Shown: positions 13,432 to 13,436 of the stretch, in pieces | Position numbering within the stretch: position 1 is the first letter of the stretch | Layout of the letters: every line of letters starts with the position of its first letter | NCBI GenBank assembly: GCA_021797025.1 | Contig: JAKAAK010000059.1 | Coordinates: forward strand, 1-13,436 | DNA length: 13,436 nt | Direction of reading: 5' to 3' | Source: Thermoplasmata archaeon | GTDB taxonomy: Archaea; Thermoplasmatota; Thermoplasmata; Thermoplasmatales; Thermoplasmataceae | The notes under the pieces: model-generated | The model's input: the letters and a program-made list of their open reading frames with translations, nothing else | The model's database searches: none | What the model was told of the DNA's origin: nothing | Program-made: the position numbers and the translations under genes

Positions 13432-13436
13432 ATGAA

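Noticed and set aside
13432..13436. ATG at the right edge that might start another gene
   Set aside because: Only five bases remain, so nothing can be supported; it may be part of the T-rich terminator.

Overview
The window reads as a stretch of an acidophilic archaeal chromosome of the Thermoplasmatales type (Ferroplasma / Acidiplasma / Thermoplasma / Picrophilus / Cuniculiplasma relatives; the genus cannot be settled by eye). The archaeal evidence is direct: a CDP-archaeol synthase for ether lipids, the archaeal exosome genes rrp4-rrp41-rrp42, ribosomal protein L37Ae, RNA polymerase subunit P, an SBDS homologue and Pth2-type peptidyl-tRNA hydrolase. The DNA is A+T-rich, Arg codons are mostly AGA/AGG, and TATA boxes recur about 24-27 nt ahead of start codons. 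That last feature is typical of lineages with mostly leaderless mRNAs.

Layout. Positions 1-139 (minus strand) hold the first 46 codons of thymidylate kinase, cut by the window edge. Facing away from it, 235-1707 is a tightly overlapping trio: an HTH + CBS-pair regulator, CDP-archaeol synthase (carS) and peptidyl-tRNA hydrolase (pth2). Next come a DUF763 protein with its own promoter (1767-2825) and a hyuA-hyuB pair of the hydantoinase/oxoprolinase/acetone carboxylase superfamily (2926-6410). An exonuclease III / AP endonuclease follows (6524-7279). It converges, with a 4-nt gap, on a small molybdopterin-domain oxidoreductase on the minus strand (7284-7892). A membrane-protein block comes next: an HX4DH-containing NicO/RcnA-like putative metal transporter (8003-8599), a two-helix protein resembling the CBU_0592 family (8637-8885), and an oxalate/formate-type MFS carrier starting at GTG (8916-10028).

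The right end (10058-13419) is the downstream half of the classic archaeal exosome superoperon: SBDS, rrp4, rrp41, rrp42, rpl37ae, rpoP. From rrp4 to rpoP the genes overlap or nearly touch and carry GGTGA/GGAG ribosome-binding sites. The proteasome, RNase P and related genes that usually precede SBDS are absent here and the MFS gene occupies that place.

Two initiation modes can be seen. Genes that begin a transcript have a TATA box about 25 nt upstream and mostly no Shine-Dalgarno (DUF763, xthA, the Mo-enzyme, the NicO-like gene, MFS, SBDS, rrp4). Genes inside operons have GGTGA-like sites (hyuB, rrp41, rrp42, rpl37ae, rpoP). This fixed several starts: GTG for DUF763 and MFS, TTG for rrp4, and internal ATGs for hyuA, carS and rrp42. 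No tRNA, rRNA, CRISPR array, insertion sequence or convincing mobile element was seen, and I find no clearly new multi-gene defence or mobile system. The best leads are the regulator-carS coupling, a CxC variant zinc knuckle in RpoP, the orphan hyuAB pair, and the stand-alone cytoplasmic Mo-enzyme beside a possible metal transporter.
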